NCBI RefSeq assembly: GCF_900086725.1
Contig: NZ_LT574836.1
Location: 893,049 to 957,048 of the forward strand
DNA: 64,000 nt
Source of the DNA: Bariatricus massiliensis
Lineage (GTDB): Bacteria; Bacillota; Clostridia; Lachnospirales; Lachnospiraceae
Direction: 5' to 3'
Shown in pieces: positions 24,482 to 33,520 of this stretch. The notes beneath the pieces were generated by a model, which was not told the origin of the DNA, did no database searches, and saw only the letters and a program-made list of their open reading frames with translations. Position numbers and translations under genes: made by a program. How positions within the stretch are numbered: the first letter of the stretch is position 1; the number at the start of each line of letters is the position of its first letter.

Positions 24482-24658
24482 TTAGTTATATTTACGTTTT
24501 CTTGCAGCTTCGGATTTCTTTTTGCGTTTAACGCTTGGCTTTTCGTAATGTTCTCTTTTACGAATCTCCTGCTGAATTCCGGCCTTTGCACAGTTTCTTT
24601 TGAATCTGCGTAAAGCGCTGTCTAACGTTTCGTTTTCTTTAACGATTACATTTGACAT
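24482..24658 (-). CDS. rpsU: 30S ribosomal protein S21
   Basis: 58 residues, starting MSNVIVKENETLDSALRRF and ending KKKSEAARKRKYN. The family core RRFKRNC followed by AGIQQEIRKREHYEKPS and the very basic tail (SVKRKKKSEAARKRK) identify it without doubt. S21 is a late, peripheral protein of the small ribosomal subunit near the 3' end of 16S rRNA. It is encoded alone, with its own sigma-A promoter (24739-24766) and terminator, downstream of alaS. Confidence 0.97.
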   Translation of the reverse strand: MSNVIVKENETLDSALRRFKRNCAKAGIQQEIRKREHYEKPSVKRKKKSEAARKRKYN

Positions 24659-24738
24659 AGTCTCACACCTAACCTCCCCTCCAGCCCTGTATTGTGCATC
24701 ATACGACTGTTCGGGTATATTTTATTGCACTACAATTG

Positions 24739-24766
24739 ATTATAGCATATTTTCCCTTCACGTCAA
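24739..24766 (-). promoter_or_regulatory. Sigma-A promoter of rpsU
   Basis: Minus strand: TTGACG (24766-24761), 16-bp spacer, TATAAT (24744-24739), about 80 bp upstream of the start codon. Confidence 0.8.
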
Positions 24767-24813
24767 GATTTTTCTTTAATTTTCTCACGAAAACATTAGA
24801 AATTTCAATCTGC

Positions 24814-27453
24814 TCACTGAATCTGGCCTTCCAGAACTTCTTTCACTTTCCCGAGAGCCTCGGCTATGCCGGCCGGATTCTTTCCTCCCGCCTGAGCCAT
24901 ATTGGGACGTCCGCCTCCGCCTCCGCCCACGCAGGAAGCAATGGCTTTAATCAGATTGCCGGCATGCGCGCCCTTTTTCATAGCTTCCTCCGTAGCGGTG
25001 GCCATAAGGTTCACCTTGCCTTCATTTTCGGACGCAAGTACGACCACGCCCTCACCGATTTTTTCTTTCATCTGGTCGCCAAGGCTGCGGAGCCCGTTCA
25101 TATCCACTCCCTGAAGGGATGCAGCCAACAGTTTGACTCCTTTTACTTCCTCGACCTGATTGCCGGCGTCTCCCATGGCTTCCTTCGCCTGTTTGCTCTT
25201 CAGGCTCTCCAATTCACTGTGAAGCTCTTTATTCTCTGCCTGAAGATGACTGATTTTTTCAGTCAAGGTATCCGGCACAGCCTTTAGAAGCGCCGCCGCC
25301 TCGTGGAGTTTGGCCTCCAGATTATTAAAGTAACGTATCAGCCCTTTGGAAGTCAAAGCCTCAATACGGCGCACTCCCGCAGCCACGCCACTTTCGGACA
25401 AAATCTTAAACGCTCCGATTTCACAAGTGTTCGCCACATGGGTCCCTCCACAGAATTCGATGGAATAGTCTCCCATATTGACTACACGTACAATATCGCC
25501 GTATTTTTCTCCGAACAGCGCCTGTGCTCCGGTCTTCTTTGCCTCTTCAATGGGCATATTTTTCACGATGACCGGATAAGCCTGCGAAATACTTTCATTT
25601 ACTAAATCTTCTACCTCTTTCAACTCTTCCTTTGTCATGGCAGAAAAATGAGAGAAGTCAAAACGAAGCCTGTCCGCATTGACGCTGGAGCCTGCCTGTT
25701 CTACATGCGTCCCCAGCACGGTTCTAAGCGCTTTGTGCAGAAGATGAGTCGCGCTGTGGTTCCGGGCGCTCAACCGTCTCTGCTCCTCGTTCACCTGAAG
25801 GCTGACCGTATCTCCTGTCTTCATCATTCCCTTTGCCATATAGCCTATATGGCCGATTTTGCCGCCCAGAAGCTTCACAACATCCTCAACGACAAATTCT
25901 CCCTCCGGGCAGGTAATTACGCCGCAATCGGCCTCCTGGCCACCGCTGGTGGCATAGAACGGTGTCTGCTCCGTAAATATGGTTCCCTTCTGTCCGTCGG
26001 AAAGCGCGTCCACAAGCTCGTCCTCCGATGTCAGCACCGTAATTTTTGAGACAGCCTCCAAATTGTCATATCCTACAAATTCCGAAGTCACAGACGGGTC
26101 GATGGACTCGTAGACTGTCACATCCGCTCCCATATAATTCGTCACCTTGCGGGCCTTCCTTGCCTGTTCCCGCTGCACTTCCATGGCTGCCTTAAATCCG
26201 GCCTCATCCACATCCATGCCCTCTTCCTCCAAAATCTCTTTCGTCAAATCAAGAGGGAATCCGTAGGTGTCGTAAAGCTTGAACGCCTCTTCACCGGAAA
26301 GTGTCTTAGCGCCCGTTTTCACCATCTCGGCCTTTAAATCCTTAAGAATGCCCAGTCCTTGATCTATGGTATTGTTGAACTGGTCTTCCTCTTTACTTAT
26401 AATATTGAAAATGAAATCTTTCTTCTCCTCCAGCTCTGGATATCCATCCTTGGAACCTTCGATCACCGTCTCCGCCAGCTCAGTCAAGAACTTCCGCTCT
26501 ACCCCAAGGAGACGTCCATGGCGGCAGGCTCTTCTCAGCAGGCGGCGCAGCACATATCCTCGGCCCTCGTTAGAAGGCATAATACCGTCAGAAATCATAA
26601 AGCATACGGAACGGATATGGTCGGTGATGACACGAATGGATACGTCGGCGCTGCTGCTTTCTCCATAGTTCGTGCCGGTAATCCGGCATACATGTTCACG
26701 CAGAACCTTGATCGTGTCAATATCGAACATGGAATCCACATCCTGAACAATACATGCCAGACGTTCTATGCCCATACCGGTATCGATATTCTTTTGCTCC
26801 AGCTCTGTGTAGTTGTTATGCCCGTCGTTCTCAAACTGGGTAAATACATTGTTCCAGATTTCCATATAACGGTCGCATTCACAGCCCACCGTACAATCCG
26901 GCTTTCCACAGCCATATTTTTCCCCTCGGTCATAATAAATCTCAGAACATGGCCCGCACGGCCCAGAACCGTGTTCCCAGAAGTTATCTTCTTTCCCAAA
27001 ATGGAAGATACGCTCTTTGGGAATGCCAATCTCTTTATTCCAGATGTCGAAAGCCTCGTCATCCTCCAAATATACAGACGGATATAATCTGTCCGGGTCA
27101 AGTCCTACCACTTCAGTCAAAAATTCCCAAGACCATTTCAGCGATTCTCTCTTAAAATAGTCCCCAAAAGAAAAATTGCCCAGCATCTCAAAAAAAGTGC
27201 CGTGACGGTCTGTTTTCCCTACATTCTCAATATCTCCCGTACGAATACACTTTTGACAGGTTGTCACCCGCTTTTTCGGCGGAATCTCCTGCCCCGTAAA
27301 ATACGGTTTCAGCGGGGCCATGCCGGAATTGATCAACAGCAGGCTGTTATCGTTGTGGGGTACCAGTGAGAAGCTTTTCATTATCAGATGATCCTTGCTT
27401 TCGAAAAATTCAAGGAACATTCTCCGCAGCTCATTTACTCCATAGGTTTTCAT
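24814..27453 (-). CDS. alaS: Alanyl-tRNA synthetase
   Basis: 879 residues, full bacterial length. Order: class II catalytic domain (MKTYGVNELRRMFLEFFESK; motif 2 region TFFEMLGNFSFGDYFKRES), tRNA-binding domain, editing domain with zinc ligands (HSATHLLHKALR and FCGGTHVANT), and a C-Ala domain ending in the glycine-rich ASCVGGGGGGRPNMAQAGG. It charges tRNA-Ala and clears Ser/Gly mischarging. It starts at 27453 after GAGGAGG. A perfect sigma-A promoter lies upstream; the 110-nt gap is too short for a T-box, so no tRNA-sensing leader is seen. Confidence 0.98.
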   Translation of the reverse strand: MKTYGVNELRRMFLEFFESKDHLIMKSFSLVPHNDNSLLLINSGMAPLKPYFTGQEIPPKKRVTTCQKCIRTGDIENVGKTDRHGTFFEMLGNFSFGDYFKRESLKWSWEFLTEVVGLDPDRLYPSVYLEDDEAFDIWNKEIGIPKERIFHFGKEDNFWEHGSGPCGPCSEIYYDRGEKYGCGKPDCTVGCECDRYMEIWNNVFTQFENDGHNNYTELEQKNIDTGMGIERLACIVQDVDSMFDIDTIKVLREHVCRITGTNYGESSSADVSIRVITDHIRSVCFMISDGIMPSNEGRGYVLRRLLRRACRHGRLLGVERKFLTELAETVIEGSKDGYPELEEKKDFIFNIISKEEDQFNNTIDQGLGILKDLKAEMVKTGAKTLSGEEAFKLYDTYGFPLDLTKEILEEEGMDVDEAGFKAAMEVQREQARKARKVTNYMGADVTVYESIDPSVTSEFVGYDNLEAVSKITVLTSEDELVDALSDGQKGTIFTEQTPFYATSGGQEADCGVITCPEGEFVVEDVVKLLGGKIGHIGYMAKGMMKTGDTVSLQVNEEQRRLSARNHSATHLLHKALRTVLGTHVEQAGSSVNADRLRFDFSHFSAMTKEELKEVEDLVNESISQAYPVIVKNMPIEEAKKTGAQALFGEKYGDIVRVVNMGDYSIEFCGGTHVANTCEIGAFKILSESGVAAGVRRIEALTSKGLIRYFNNLEAKLHEAAALLKAVPDTLTEKISHLQAENKELHSELESLKSKQAKEAMGDAGNQVEEVKGVKLLAASLQGVDMNGLRSLGDQMKEKIGEGVVVLASENEGKVNLMATATEEAMKKGAHAGNLIKAIASCVGGGGGGRPNMAQAGGKNPAGIAEALGKVKEVLEGQIQ

Positions 27454-27511
27454 GTTTGTCCTCCTCGTATCTATAACGTCATTCCATAATTCTGCAATCA
27501 GCTAATTTTTA

Positions 27512-27540
27512 ATTATAAATAGAAATCAAATATTTGTCAA
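27512..27540 (-). promoter_or_regulatory. Consensus sigma-A promoter of alaS
   Basis: Minus strand: TTGACA (27540-27535), 17-bp spacer, TATAAT (27517-27512); both boxes match the consensus in full. It predicts a leader of about 50 nt. Confidence 0.88.
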
Positions 27541-27585
27541 CGCTTGCGTCATGGTAAAAAGGCAATCCTTTCAACTTATCCTTAA

Positions 27586-27617
27586 CTATAAAAAGAAGCG
27601 GAACATCTGTCCGCTTC
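27586..27617 (-). terminator. Intrinsic terminator after the 45-aa protein gene
   Basis: Minus strand: GAAGCGGA / TCCGCTTC (27617-27610 with 27602-27595), loop of 7, then TTTTTATAG. Confidence 0.85.
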
Positions 27618-27629
27618 TTCCCATCTCTT

Positions 27630-27767
27630 TTACTTCTCCGCTTCCGCTGCACTCTTCGCATTCTTGCGTTCCCGCAGATGCTTTCCTGTAAGAATACCGC
27701 CGAAAGCCACAGCTGCGATAAAGATCATCTTCAATACCGTACTGATTAGTGTTGAAAAAAATGCCAT
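27630..27767 (-). CDS. Small membrane protein, 45 aa
   Basis: A frame starting ATG at 27767 reads MAFFSTLISTVLKMIFIAAV, one membrane helix, then GGILTGKHLRERKNAKSAAEAEK, a basic-to-acidic cytoplasmic tail. GGAGG lies 8 nt upstream of the ATG and a strong terminator follows directly after the stop, which together support a real gene. A longer overlapping frame (27586-27783) has no such support. Similar short single-helix proteins beside alaS or helicase genes are common in Lachnospiraceae as far as I can recall; the function is unknown. Confidence 0.72.
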   Translation of the reverse strand: MAFFSTLISTVLKMIFIAAVAFGGILTGKHLRERKNAKSAAEAEK

Positions 27768-27849
27768 AAACTGCAACCTCCAACTTCTGATTTCACACTT
27801 TTAAACTGCTACTATCATACCATAAAACATGCCTTCTGTAAAGCAGTCA

Positions 27850-29445
27850 TTATTTTCTGTTGGCAGGCTCTACCGCCACTTGCTTGCCTTTGATTTTCAC
27901 ATGTTCCATCGCCTGAAGAACATTCCTTGCGTATTCCCGCGGAACCTCCACAAAGGTATACTTGTCATACATGTCAATCGTTCCGATGAGCTTGCCGGGA
28001 ATGCCGCTTTCACCTGCCAGCGCCCCTACAATATCTCCCGGCTTTGCTTTGTTCTTTTTCCCGATATTGATAAAGAGCCGCACCATACCCGGATTCTCCG
28101 CGCCGGTGTCTCCAAACTCCTCCGCCTGCGGATCCGATGTCTGTTCACCCTCACTCTGGCCGATACCATATTTTAAGAATGCCGCCGCCATATCCATAGC
28201 CGTATAATCAGAAACGTTGACCTTTTCTTCCACGACCTGAATGAATCTGGTCAAGTCCTCGCCTGTGATGATCTGATCGATTTCATCCAGAAGGTTCTCT
28301 ATTCTTGTGTTGGTCACATCGTGCATAGAAGGAATCTTCTGCGCATATATTTTTGTCTTGCAATAACGTTGAATCTCTTTTAATTTATATACTTCTCTTC
28401 CTGTCACAAAACTGAAGGAACGGCCGATACGACCGGCTCTTCCTGTTCTGCCGATACGGTGCACATAGTATTCGTCATCCTGCGGAAGGTCATAATTGAA
28501 GACAGCTTCCACCTCATCTACGTCGATACCTCTGGCTGCCACATCTGTCGCCACTAAAATTTCTGTCTTACCTGCGCGAAAACGCTGCATCACGCGGTCC
28601 CGCTGTTCCTGCTTCATGTCGCCGTGCAGGCCCTCGGCAAAGTATCCTCTGCCCTTCAGGCCGCTGGCCAAGACATCCACCTGCTTTTTGGTATTACAGA
28701 AGACTACCGACAATTTCGGACTGTATATATCTAACAATCTGGAAAGTACCTCTTCCTTATTTTTAGGTTTCACTTCATAATAGAACTGTTCGATATTGGG
28801 AACGGTCAGCTCTTTTTTTGTAACCTTGACAAGCTGCGCATTTTTCTGGAACCGTTTGGTGATATCCAAGATAGGCTTCGGCATCGTAGCCGAGAAAAGC
28901 ACGGTCTGACGCTCTTCGGGCACTCCTTCCAAAATAGTCTCAATATCCTCACGGAATCCCATGTTCAGCATTTCATCAGCTTCGTCCAGCACGATTGTGC
29001 GGACTTCATCCATCTTCACCGTCTTTCTCCGCATATGGTCCATTACACGTCCCGGTGTTCCGATGATCAGCTGCGTTCCACTCTTAAGAGAACGAATCTG
29101 CTTCACGATTTCCTGTCCGCCATAGATGGGCAGGACCTTGATGCCGTGCAGGTAGTGCGCCAGACTGCGGATTTCCTCCGCCACCTGAATTGCCAGCTCT
29201 CTCGTAGGGCAGAGTACAACTGCCTGTAACTTTTTGCTTTTAGGGTCTATTTTCTCTAACAGCGGTATCCCGAAAGCAGCCGTCTTCCCTGTGCCGGTCT
29301 GCGCCTGCCCGATAATATCCGCTCCTTCCATCATCAGTGGAATCGCTTTTGCCTGTATCGCAGAAGCCTCCTCAAATCCCATATTTTTTACTGCTTTTAA
29401 AATCTCCGGGCGAAGTCCCAGAGTTTCAAACTTAACTTCTTCCAT
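27850..29445 (-). CDS. DEAD-box RNA helicase (DeaD/CshA/DbpA type)
   Basis: 531 residues from the ATG at 29445 (AAGGAG upstream). Helicase motifs in order: Q motif GFEEASAIQAKAIPL, I AQTGTGKTAA, Ia PTRELA, II DEAD, III SAT, then ATDVAARGIDVDEVEAV and VI HRIGRTGRAG. After about 440 a DbpA-type RNA-binding domain (MVRLFINIGKKNKAKPGDIVGA ending HVKIKGKQVAVEP, shown in pieces) suggests binding to structured rRNA. It would unwind RNA in ribosome assembly or decay, especially in the cold. A terminator-like hairpin sits in its leader. Single-gene unit. Confidence 0.93.
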   Translation of the reverse strand: MEEVKFETLGLRPEILKAVKNMGFEEASAIQAKAIPLMMEGADIIGQAQTGTGKTAAFGIPLLEKIDPKSKKLQAVVLCPTRELAIQVAEEIRSLAHYLHGIKVLPIYGGQEIVKQIRSLKSGTQLIIGTPGRVMDHMRRKTVKMDEVRTIVLDEADEMLNMGFREDIETILEGVPEERQTVLFSATMPKPILDITKRFQKNAQLVKVTKKELTVPNIEQFYYEVKPKNKEEVLSRLLDIYSPKLSVVFCNTKKQVDVLASGLKGRGYFAEGLHGDMKQEQRDRVMQRFRAGKTEILVATDVAARGIDVDEVEAVFNYDLPQDDEYYVHRIGRTGRAGRIGRSFSFVTGREVYKLKEIQRYCKTKIYAQKIPSMHDVTNTRIENLLDEIDQIITGEDLTRFIQVVEEKVNVSDYTAMDMAAAFLKYGIGQSEGEQTSDPQAEEFGDTGAENPGMVRLFINIGKKNKAKPGDIVGALAGESGIPGKLIGTIDMYDKYTFVEVPREYARNVLQAMEHVKIKGKQVAVEPANRK

Positions 29446-29468
29446 AAATCTCCTTTTTCTTTGTTGAC

Positions 29469-29507
29469 ACAAAAATACCCTTCACCTGTCACCAAGCGAA
29501 GGATATT
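29469..29507 (-). terminator. Terminator-like hairpin inside the helicase leader
   Basis: Minus strand: AATATCCTTCGC (29507-29496) pairs with GTGAAGGGTATT (29485-29474) over 12 bp with two wobble pairs, followed by TTTTTG. It lies between the helicase promoter (29526-29554) and its start codon (29445), so it may be an attenuator; it could also simply end read-through from metH. Confidence 0.6.
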
Positions 29508-29525
29508 CTCAAAGTTCCACCGTTT

Positions 29526-29554
29526 ATAATAACAGAATTATCTCCTTCTGTCAA
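29526..29554 (-). promoter_or_regulatory. Sigma-A promoter of the DEAD-box helicase gene
   Basis: Minus strand: TTGACA (29554-29549), 17-bp spacer, TATTAT (29531-29526). Transcription should begin near 29519, giving a leader of about 75 nt. Confidence 0.75.
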
Positions 29555-29565
29555 ATATTCATTCA

Positions 29566-31959
29566 CTATTCCTGAAATAAAGACTGCGCATAATGGACGG
29601 ACTGCATCGCATCCCTGCCGTAGAAGTCTGCCCCAATCATATCCGCATACTCCTGATTCAACACCGCGCCGCCTACCATCACCTTACAGTCAGGCTTACT
29701 TTCCCTCAGCTGGCGGATGGTCTCCTCCATACTTATGACAGTCGTCGTCATCAAGGCACTCAGCCCGACCAGACGGATACCCTCCTTGACCGCGCATTCC
29801 ACGATTCTTTCCGGCGCTACATCTTTGCCAAGGTCTACCACATCAAATCCATAATTCTCCAGCAATACTTTGACAATATTTTTGCCGATGTCATGGATAT
29901 CACCCTTTACAGTAGCGAGAATGATTTTTTCTTTCTTCTTCTCTTCCTGCCCTAATTTGGCAAGCACGTCTTTCATGACCGAAAACGCAATCTTTGCCGC
30001 GTCCGCGCTCATCAGGAGCTGCGGCAGGAATATCGTTCCTTTCTCGAAGCCCTCGCCCACGATATTCAACGCAGGTATCAATTCTTCCTGTATAATGTCG
30101 AGAGGCTCTCTCTCTTTTACCATGTCAAGCGCCGAGGAGTGTGCCTCCTCCTTCAATCCTTTTATGATTGCCGTCTGCAGCGGCAGTATCCCATCCTTGA
30201 CCGGGCTTTTTTCTGCATCCACCCCCTGATTTGCATACCTAGCGATATAATTTTCGCAGTTGTCATCATAATTCATAAGGGCACAATATGCATAATAAGA
30301 TTTCATCATATCGTCAGAAGAAGGGTTGATAATTCCGGCACTCAAGCCATTCTGCATGGCCATCGTATAAAAATTACTGTTGATAATCGGTCTCGCCGGC
30401 AGGCCGAAGGAGATATTGGATACCCCCAGAACGGTACATACCCCGTAGCGTCTGCGTACCTCCCGCAGAGCGTCAAGCGTCACACGGGCACCATCTTTCT
30501 CGGAGCTTATGGTCATGGTCAGCACATCGATGACAATATCTTTTTTTGCAATCCCGTATTTTGCAGCCTCGGCAATGATTTTCCCGGCGATATCCGCCCG
30601 CGCCTCAGCGGTCTTAGGAATTCCCTCCTCATCAAGTGTAAGCCCGACCACTGTTCCACCATATTTTTGAATGAGCGGAAATACTTGTTCCATGGACTCC
30701 TGCTTGCCGCTCACAGAGTTCAGCATGGGTTTTCCGTTGTAAATGCGCATTGCCGCTTCCATCGCTCTGGCGTCCACCGTGTCGATCTGAAGAGGCAGGC
30801 TTGTCACACTCTGGAGCTGCATGACAACTTCCTTCATCATGGCCGTCTCGTCAATATCAGGAAGCCCCACATTCACATCTAGTATGTGAGCGCCTTTATC
30901 CTGCTGTGTAATTCCTTCTTTCAATATATAATCTATGTCCCGGTTCTTCAACGCCTCTTTAAAACGCTTTTTCCCGGTGGGATTGATACGCTCGCCGATA
31001 ATCAGGGGCTTGTCACCCAAGATGACGGCCTGACCGTATGAGGAGACCATAGTGAATTCTTTTTCTTCCACGGGTAACACCGGAAGGCCACGGCATACTT
31101 CTGTCATGCAGCGGATATGTTCCGGAGTCGTACCGCAGCATCCCCCTATCAGGCACGCCCCCTTCTTTACAATGTCCCCCATGACCTCTGCGAACTTTCC
31201 CGGTTCTACATCATAATAGGTCTCGCCGTTTCTCTGCTTAGGCAGTCCCGCATTGGGCTTCACGATGACAGGAAGGGAAGAATAATGACGGAATTCTTCC
31301 AATATCGGCAGCATCTGCTCCGGCCCCAGTCCACAGTTTATCCCTATCGCGTCCACCCGCAGCCCTTCCAAAAGCGCAACAGCCGCCGGGACATCGCCTC
31401 CTGTCAAAAGTTTCCCCTTTTCATCAAAAATCAGCGTAACAAATACCGGAAGCGCTGTATTTTCCTTCACGGCCAAAACTGCCGCCTTCACTTCATAGGC
31501 ATCGCTCATTGTCTCGATATGGATAAAATCCACTCCGCAGTCCTCTCCGATGACCGCCGCTTCCTTAAATGCCTCATAGGCGTCCTCAAAGGACAAATCG
31601 CCCATGGGAGCTAGCAGCTTGCCTGTCGGTCCCATGTCAAGCGCCACATAACTGTTATCCCTGTCTCTTCCTGCCAGTTCCTGTGCTTTGCGGGCATTTG
31701 TGACGGCTGCCTCAATTACTTGCCTCAATTCGCACTCTTTATCATGAAATTTGCAGGCATTGGCCCCAAACGTATTGGTAAGAACAATGTCACTGCCCGC
31801 CTCATAGTATGCCCGGTGAATCTCTGTTACTTTCTCCGGATGCGTAATGTTCCACACTTCAGGGAGTTCGCCGGGCAGAAGCCCAGCTTCCTGCAGCAAA
31901 GTTCCCATTCCGCCATCAAAAAATAATAATTCCTTACCTAACCGCTCACTTATCTTCAT
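29566..31959 (-). CDS. metH: Cobalamin-dependent methionine synthase, without the activation domain
   Basis: 797 residues from the ATG at 31959 (GAGGAGA upstream). Domains: homocysteine S-methyltransferase (FDGGMGTLLQEAGL; zinc cysteines in INCGLG and IGGCCGTTPEHIR), pterin-binding domain (GERINPTGKKRFKEAL near 345), cobalamin cap, and the B12-binding domain with DIHDIGKNIVKVLLENYGFD (the histidine is the lower cobalt ligand). It ends there; the reactivation domain of E. coli MetH is a separate gene just upstream. It moves the methyl group from methyl-tetrahydrofolate to homocysteine. In one run with metF and glgA. It could use a related methyl donor, but MetH is by far the best call. Confidence 0.93.
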   Translation of the reverse strand: MKISERLGKELLFFDGGMGTLLQEAGLLPGELPEVWNITHPEKVTEIHRAYYEAGSDIVLTNTFGANACKFHDKECELRQVIEAAVTNARKAQELAGRDRDNSYVALDMGPTGKLLAPMGDLSFEDAYEAFKEAAVIGEDCGVDFIHIETMSDAYEVKAAVLAVKENTALPVFVTLIFDEKGKLLTGGDVPAAVALLEGLRVDAIGINCGLGPEQMLPILEEFRHYSSLPVIVKPNAGLPKQRNGETYYDVEPGKFAEVMGDIVKKGACLIGGCCGTTPEHIRCMTEVCRGLPVLPVEEKEFTMVSSYGQAVILGDKPLIIGERINPTGKKRFKEALKNRDIDYILKEGITQQDKGAHILDVNVGLPDIDETAMMKEVVMQLQSVTSLPLQIDTVDARAMEAAMRIYNGKPMLNSVSGKQESMEQVFPLIQKYGGTVVGLTLDEEGIPKTAEARADIAGKIIAEAAKYGIAKKDIVIDVLTMTISSEKDGARVTLDALREVRRRYGVCTVLGVSNISFGLPARPIINSNFYTMAMQNGLSAGIINPSSDDMMKSYYAYCALMNYDDNCENYIARYANQGVDAEKSPVKDGILPLQTAIIKGLKEEAHSSALDMVKEREPLDIIQEELIPALNIVGEGFEKGTIFLPQLLMSADAAKIAFSVMKDVLAKLGQEEKKKEKIILATVKGDIHDIGKNIVKVLLENYGFDVVDLGKDVAPERIVECAVKEGIRLVGLSALMTTTVISMEETIRQLRESKPDCKVMVGGAVLNQEYADMIGADFYGRDAMQSVHYAQSLFQE

Positions 31960-31972
31960 GTCGTATTCTCCT

Positions 31973-32620
31973 CTAGTTTCTTCTGTAAATGCAGTCTTCC
32001 TTTTGGCACACTTCACAGCCATGCCTATGGCATTTTTCGTCCACAGCGCTAAGTCCGATCACCGCCGTCACGGACTTGGCAGGCGTCAGCATATAGCTGT
32101 CGGTCATCGTCAGCCCGATTGTCTTGGCGGTATCCAGCATCCGAAGAATCTCCTTTTGGTGGCAAATGTCGAAATCGCCATAACCCGGGCTGAATCTGGG
32201 CCTCATCCACAATTTCTCTTTTTCTGCCGCTTCCCCTATTTTCCCCTGACAATCATCACAATATTCTTCAAGAATAACCGCCGCACACGACTGCAGCACC
32301 ACCGCCCTAGCCATGTTTGTGACCGAATATTTCTTAATCAATAAATCTGCCTGCACGCCTAAAGTGGCGCCGAATACTGCTGCTTTTTGGCATCCTTTCA
32401 GATTCTTGGCCAGACTATCACTGGCAATATTCATCTTTCCGATTTTTATTATATTTCCCTCACCTTGAATACAGTCAAAAATGCGATAGACAGAGCGTCT
32501 TTCCACACATTCTTCCAGCTCCTTAAAGGAACTGGATATCATGGCAAGAGTGGTCTCATCTACCGCATGTCTTCCATATCCCAGATAACGGATTGCTTCC
32601 TTCGTTCTTATATCTGTCAT
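31973..32620 (-). CDS. Methionine synthase activation-domain protein (split MetH)
   Basis: 215 residues resembling the C-terminal reactivation domain of MetH: begins MTDIRTKEAIRYLGYGRHAV, with LEEYCDDCQGKIGEAAE, the SAM-loop RPRFSPGYGDF and LTPAKSVTAVIGLS. The tail HGCEVCQKEDCIYRR has four cysteines that could bind a metal, a feature of many stand-alone versions. In the family this domain binds S-adenosylmethionine and helps re-methylate oxidised cobalamin. It lies 13 bp upstream of metH and 15 bp downstream of metF, so the three must act together. Confidence 0.9.
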   Translation of the reverse strand: MTDIRTKEAIRYLGYGRHAVDETTLAMISSSFKELEECVERRSVYRIFDCIQGEGNIIKIGKMNIASDSLAKNLKGCQKAAVFGATLGVQADLLIKKYSVTNMARAVVLQSCAAVILEEYCDDCQGKIGEAAEKEKLWMRPRFSPGYGDFDICHQKEILRMLDTAKTIGLTMTDSYMLTPAKSVTAVIGLSAVDEKCHRHGCEVCQKEDCIYRRN

Positions 32621-32635
32621 GGATTCTAACCTTTA

Positions 32636-33502
32636 CTATTTTATGATTTCTGATAAATTCGTCATTATGGCTGCGGCAATTTCAGGCTTATTCATGGAAT
32701 AGATATGGATATTGTTGATTCCGTTGGCAATCAAATCAATAATCTGATCCGTGGCATAGGCAATACCCGCCTGACTCATGGCCCTTGGGTCATCTCCAAA
32801 TCTATCCACAATAGCGCGAAACCGCTGGGGCAGAACAGTTCCTGACAAGGCACATATCCGCTCCATCTGCTTCCCGTTCGTGACAGGCATTATTCCCGGG
32901 AGAACCGGCACGTTAATCCCTTTTTCACGGATACGGTACAAAAAATTATAGAGAATACTGTTGTCGAAGAACATCTGCGTCGTTAGGAAATCCACACCGC
33001 AGTCCACTTTTTCTTTCAAGTGCAGAATATCCTCCTCTTTATGTTCCGACTCCACATGTCCCTCCGGATAACATGCAGCTCCCACACATAAATCCCCCTG
33101 CGCCTTGATGTCCTGTATCAGCTCACTGGCATACCGGTAATGATTCTGAATCGGGAAATCCACGTCCTTGGGCAAGTCTCCCCGAAGTGCCAGCACATTC
33201 TCAATCCCTCTCTTTTTCAGCCTTTTGATGACTTTTTCTACCTCCGGCTTTGTCGATGACGCACAGGTCAGATGTGCCAGACTGGGAACATGCAGATCGT
33301 CCTTTATGTGTGCGGCGATATTGACGGTATTCTTACTTGTTCCACCGCCCGCACCGTACGTCACACTGATGAACGCAGGCTTTAATGCGCCGATATCGTC
33401 CACCGCGTGCAGCACAGTTCCGTATCCGGCGTCAGTCTTTGGTGGAAATACTTCAAAGGAGATATGCACGCCTTCCTGTCGCAATATGTCAATAATTCTC
33501 AC
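32636..33502 (-). CDS. metF: Methylenetetrahydrofolate reductase
   Basis: 288 residues beginning with GTG at 33502 (AAAGGAG 10 nt upstream). FAD-barrel features: SFEVFPPKTD (about 17), VTYGAGGG (about 48), LAHLTCAS (about 75), ALRGDLPKD (about 103), and QMFFDN (about 180). It reduces methylene-tetrahydrofolate to methyl-tetrahydrofolate, which is the substrate of the MetH pair encoded next. It starts 18 bp after glgA stops. No SAM riboswitch is visible between them, so control must come from elsewhere. Confidence 0.95.
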   Translation of the reverse strand: MRIIDILRQEGVHISFEVFPPKTDAGYGTVLHAVDDIGALKPAFISVTYGAGGGTSKNTVNIAAHIKDDLHVPSLAHLTCASSTKPEVEKVIKRLKKRGIENVLALRGDLPKDVDFPIQNHYRYASELIQDIKAQGDLCVGAACYPEGHVESEHKEEDILHLKEKVDCGVDFLTTQMFFDNSILYNFLYRIREKGINVPVLPGIMPVTNGKQMERICALSGTVLPQRFRAIVDRFGDDPRAMSQAGIAYATDQIIDLIANGINNIHIYSMNKPEIAAAIMTNLSEIIK

Positions 33503-33520
33503 TGGCCCGATTCTCCTTTT

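Noticed and set aside
27454..27629. T-box leader before alaS
   Set aside because: The promoter lies only about 60 bp before the start codon, so the leader is too short, and no T-box sequence (TGGNACCGCG) is seen.
27586..27783. 65-codon minus-strand frame between alaS and the helicase
   Set aside because: It runs through the terminator hairpin; the 45-codon frame in another phase has the ribosome binding site and the membrane helix.
33503..33520. SAM (S-box) riboswitch before metF
   Set aside because: Only 18 bp separate glgA and metF, so there is no room for one.
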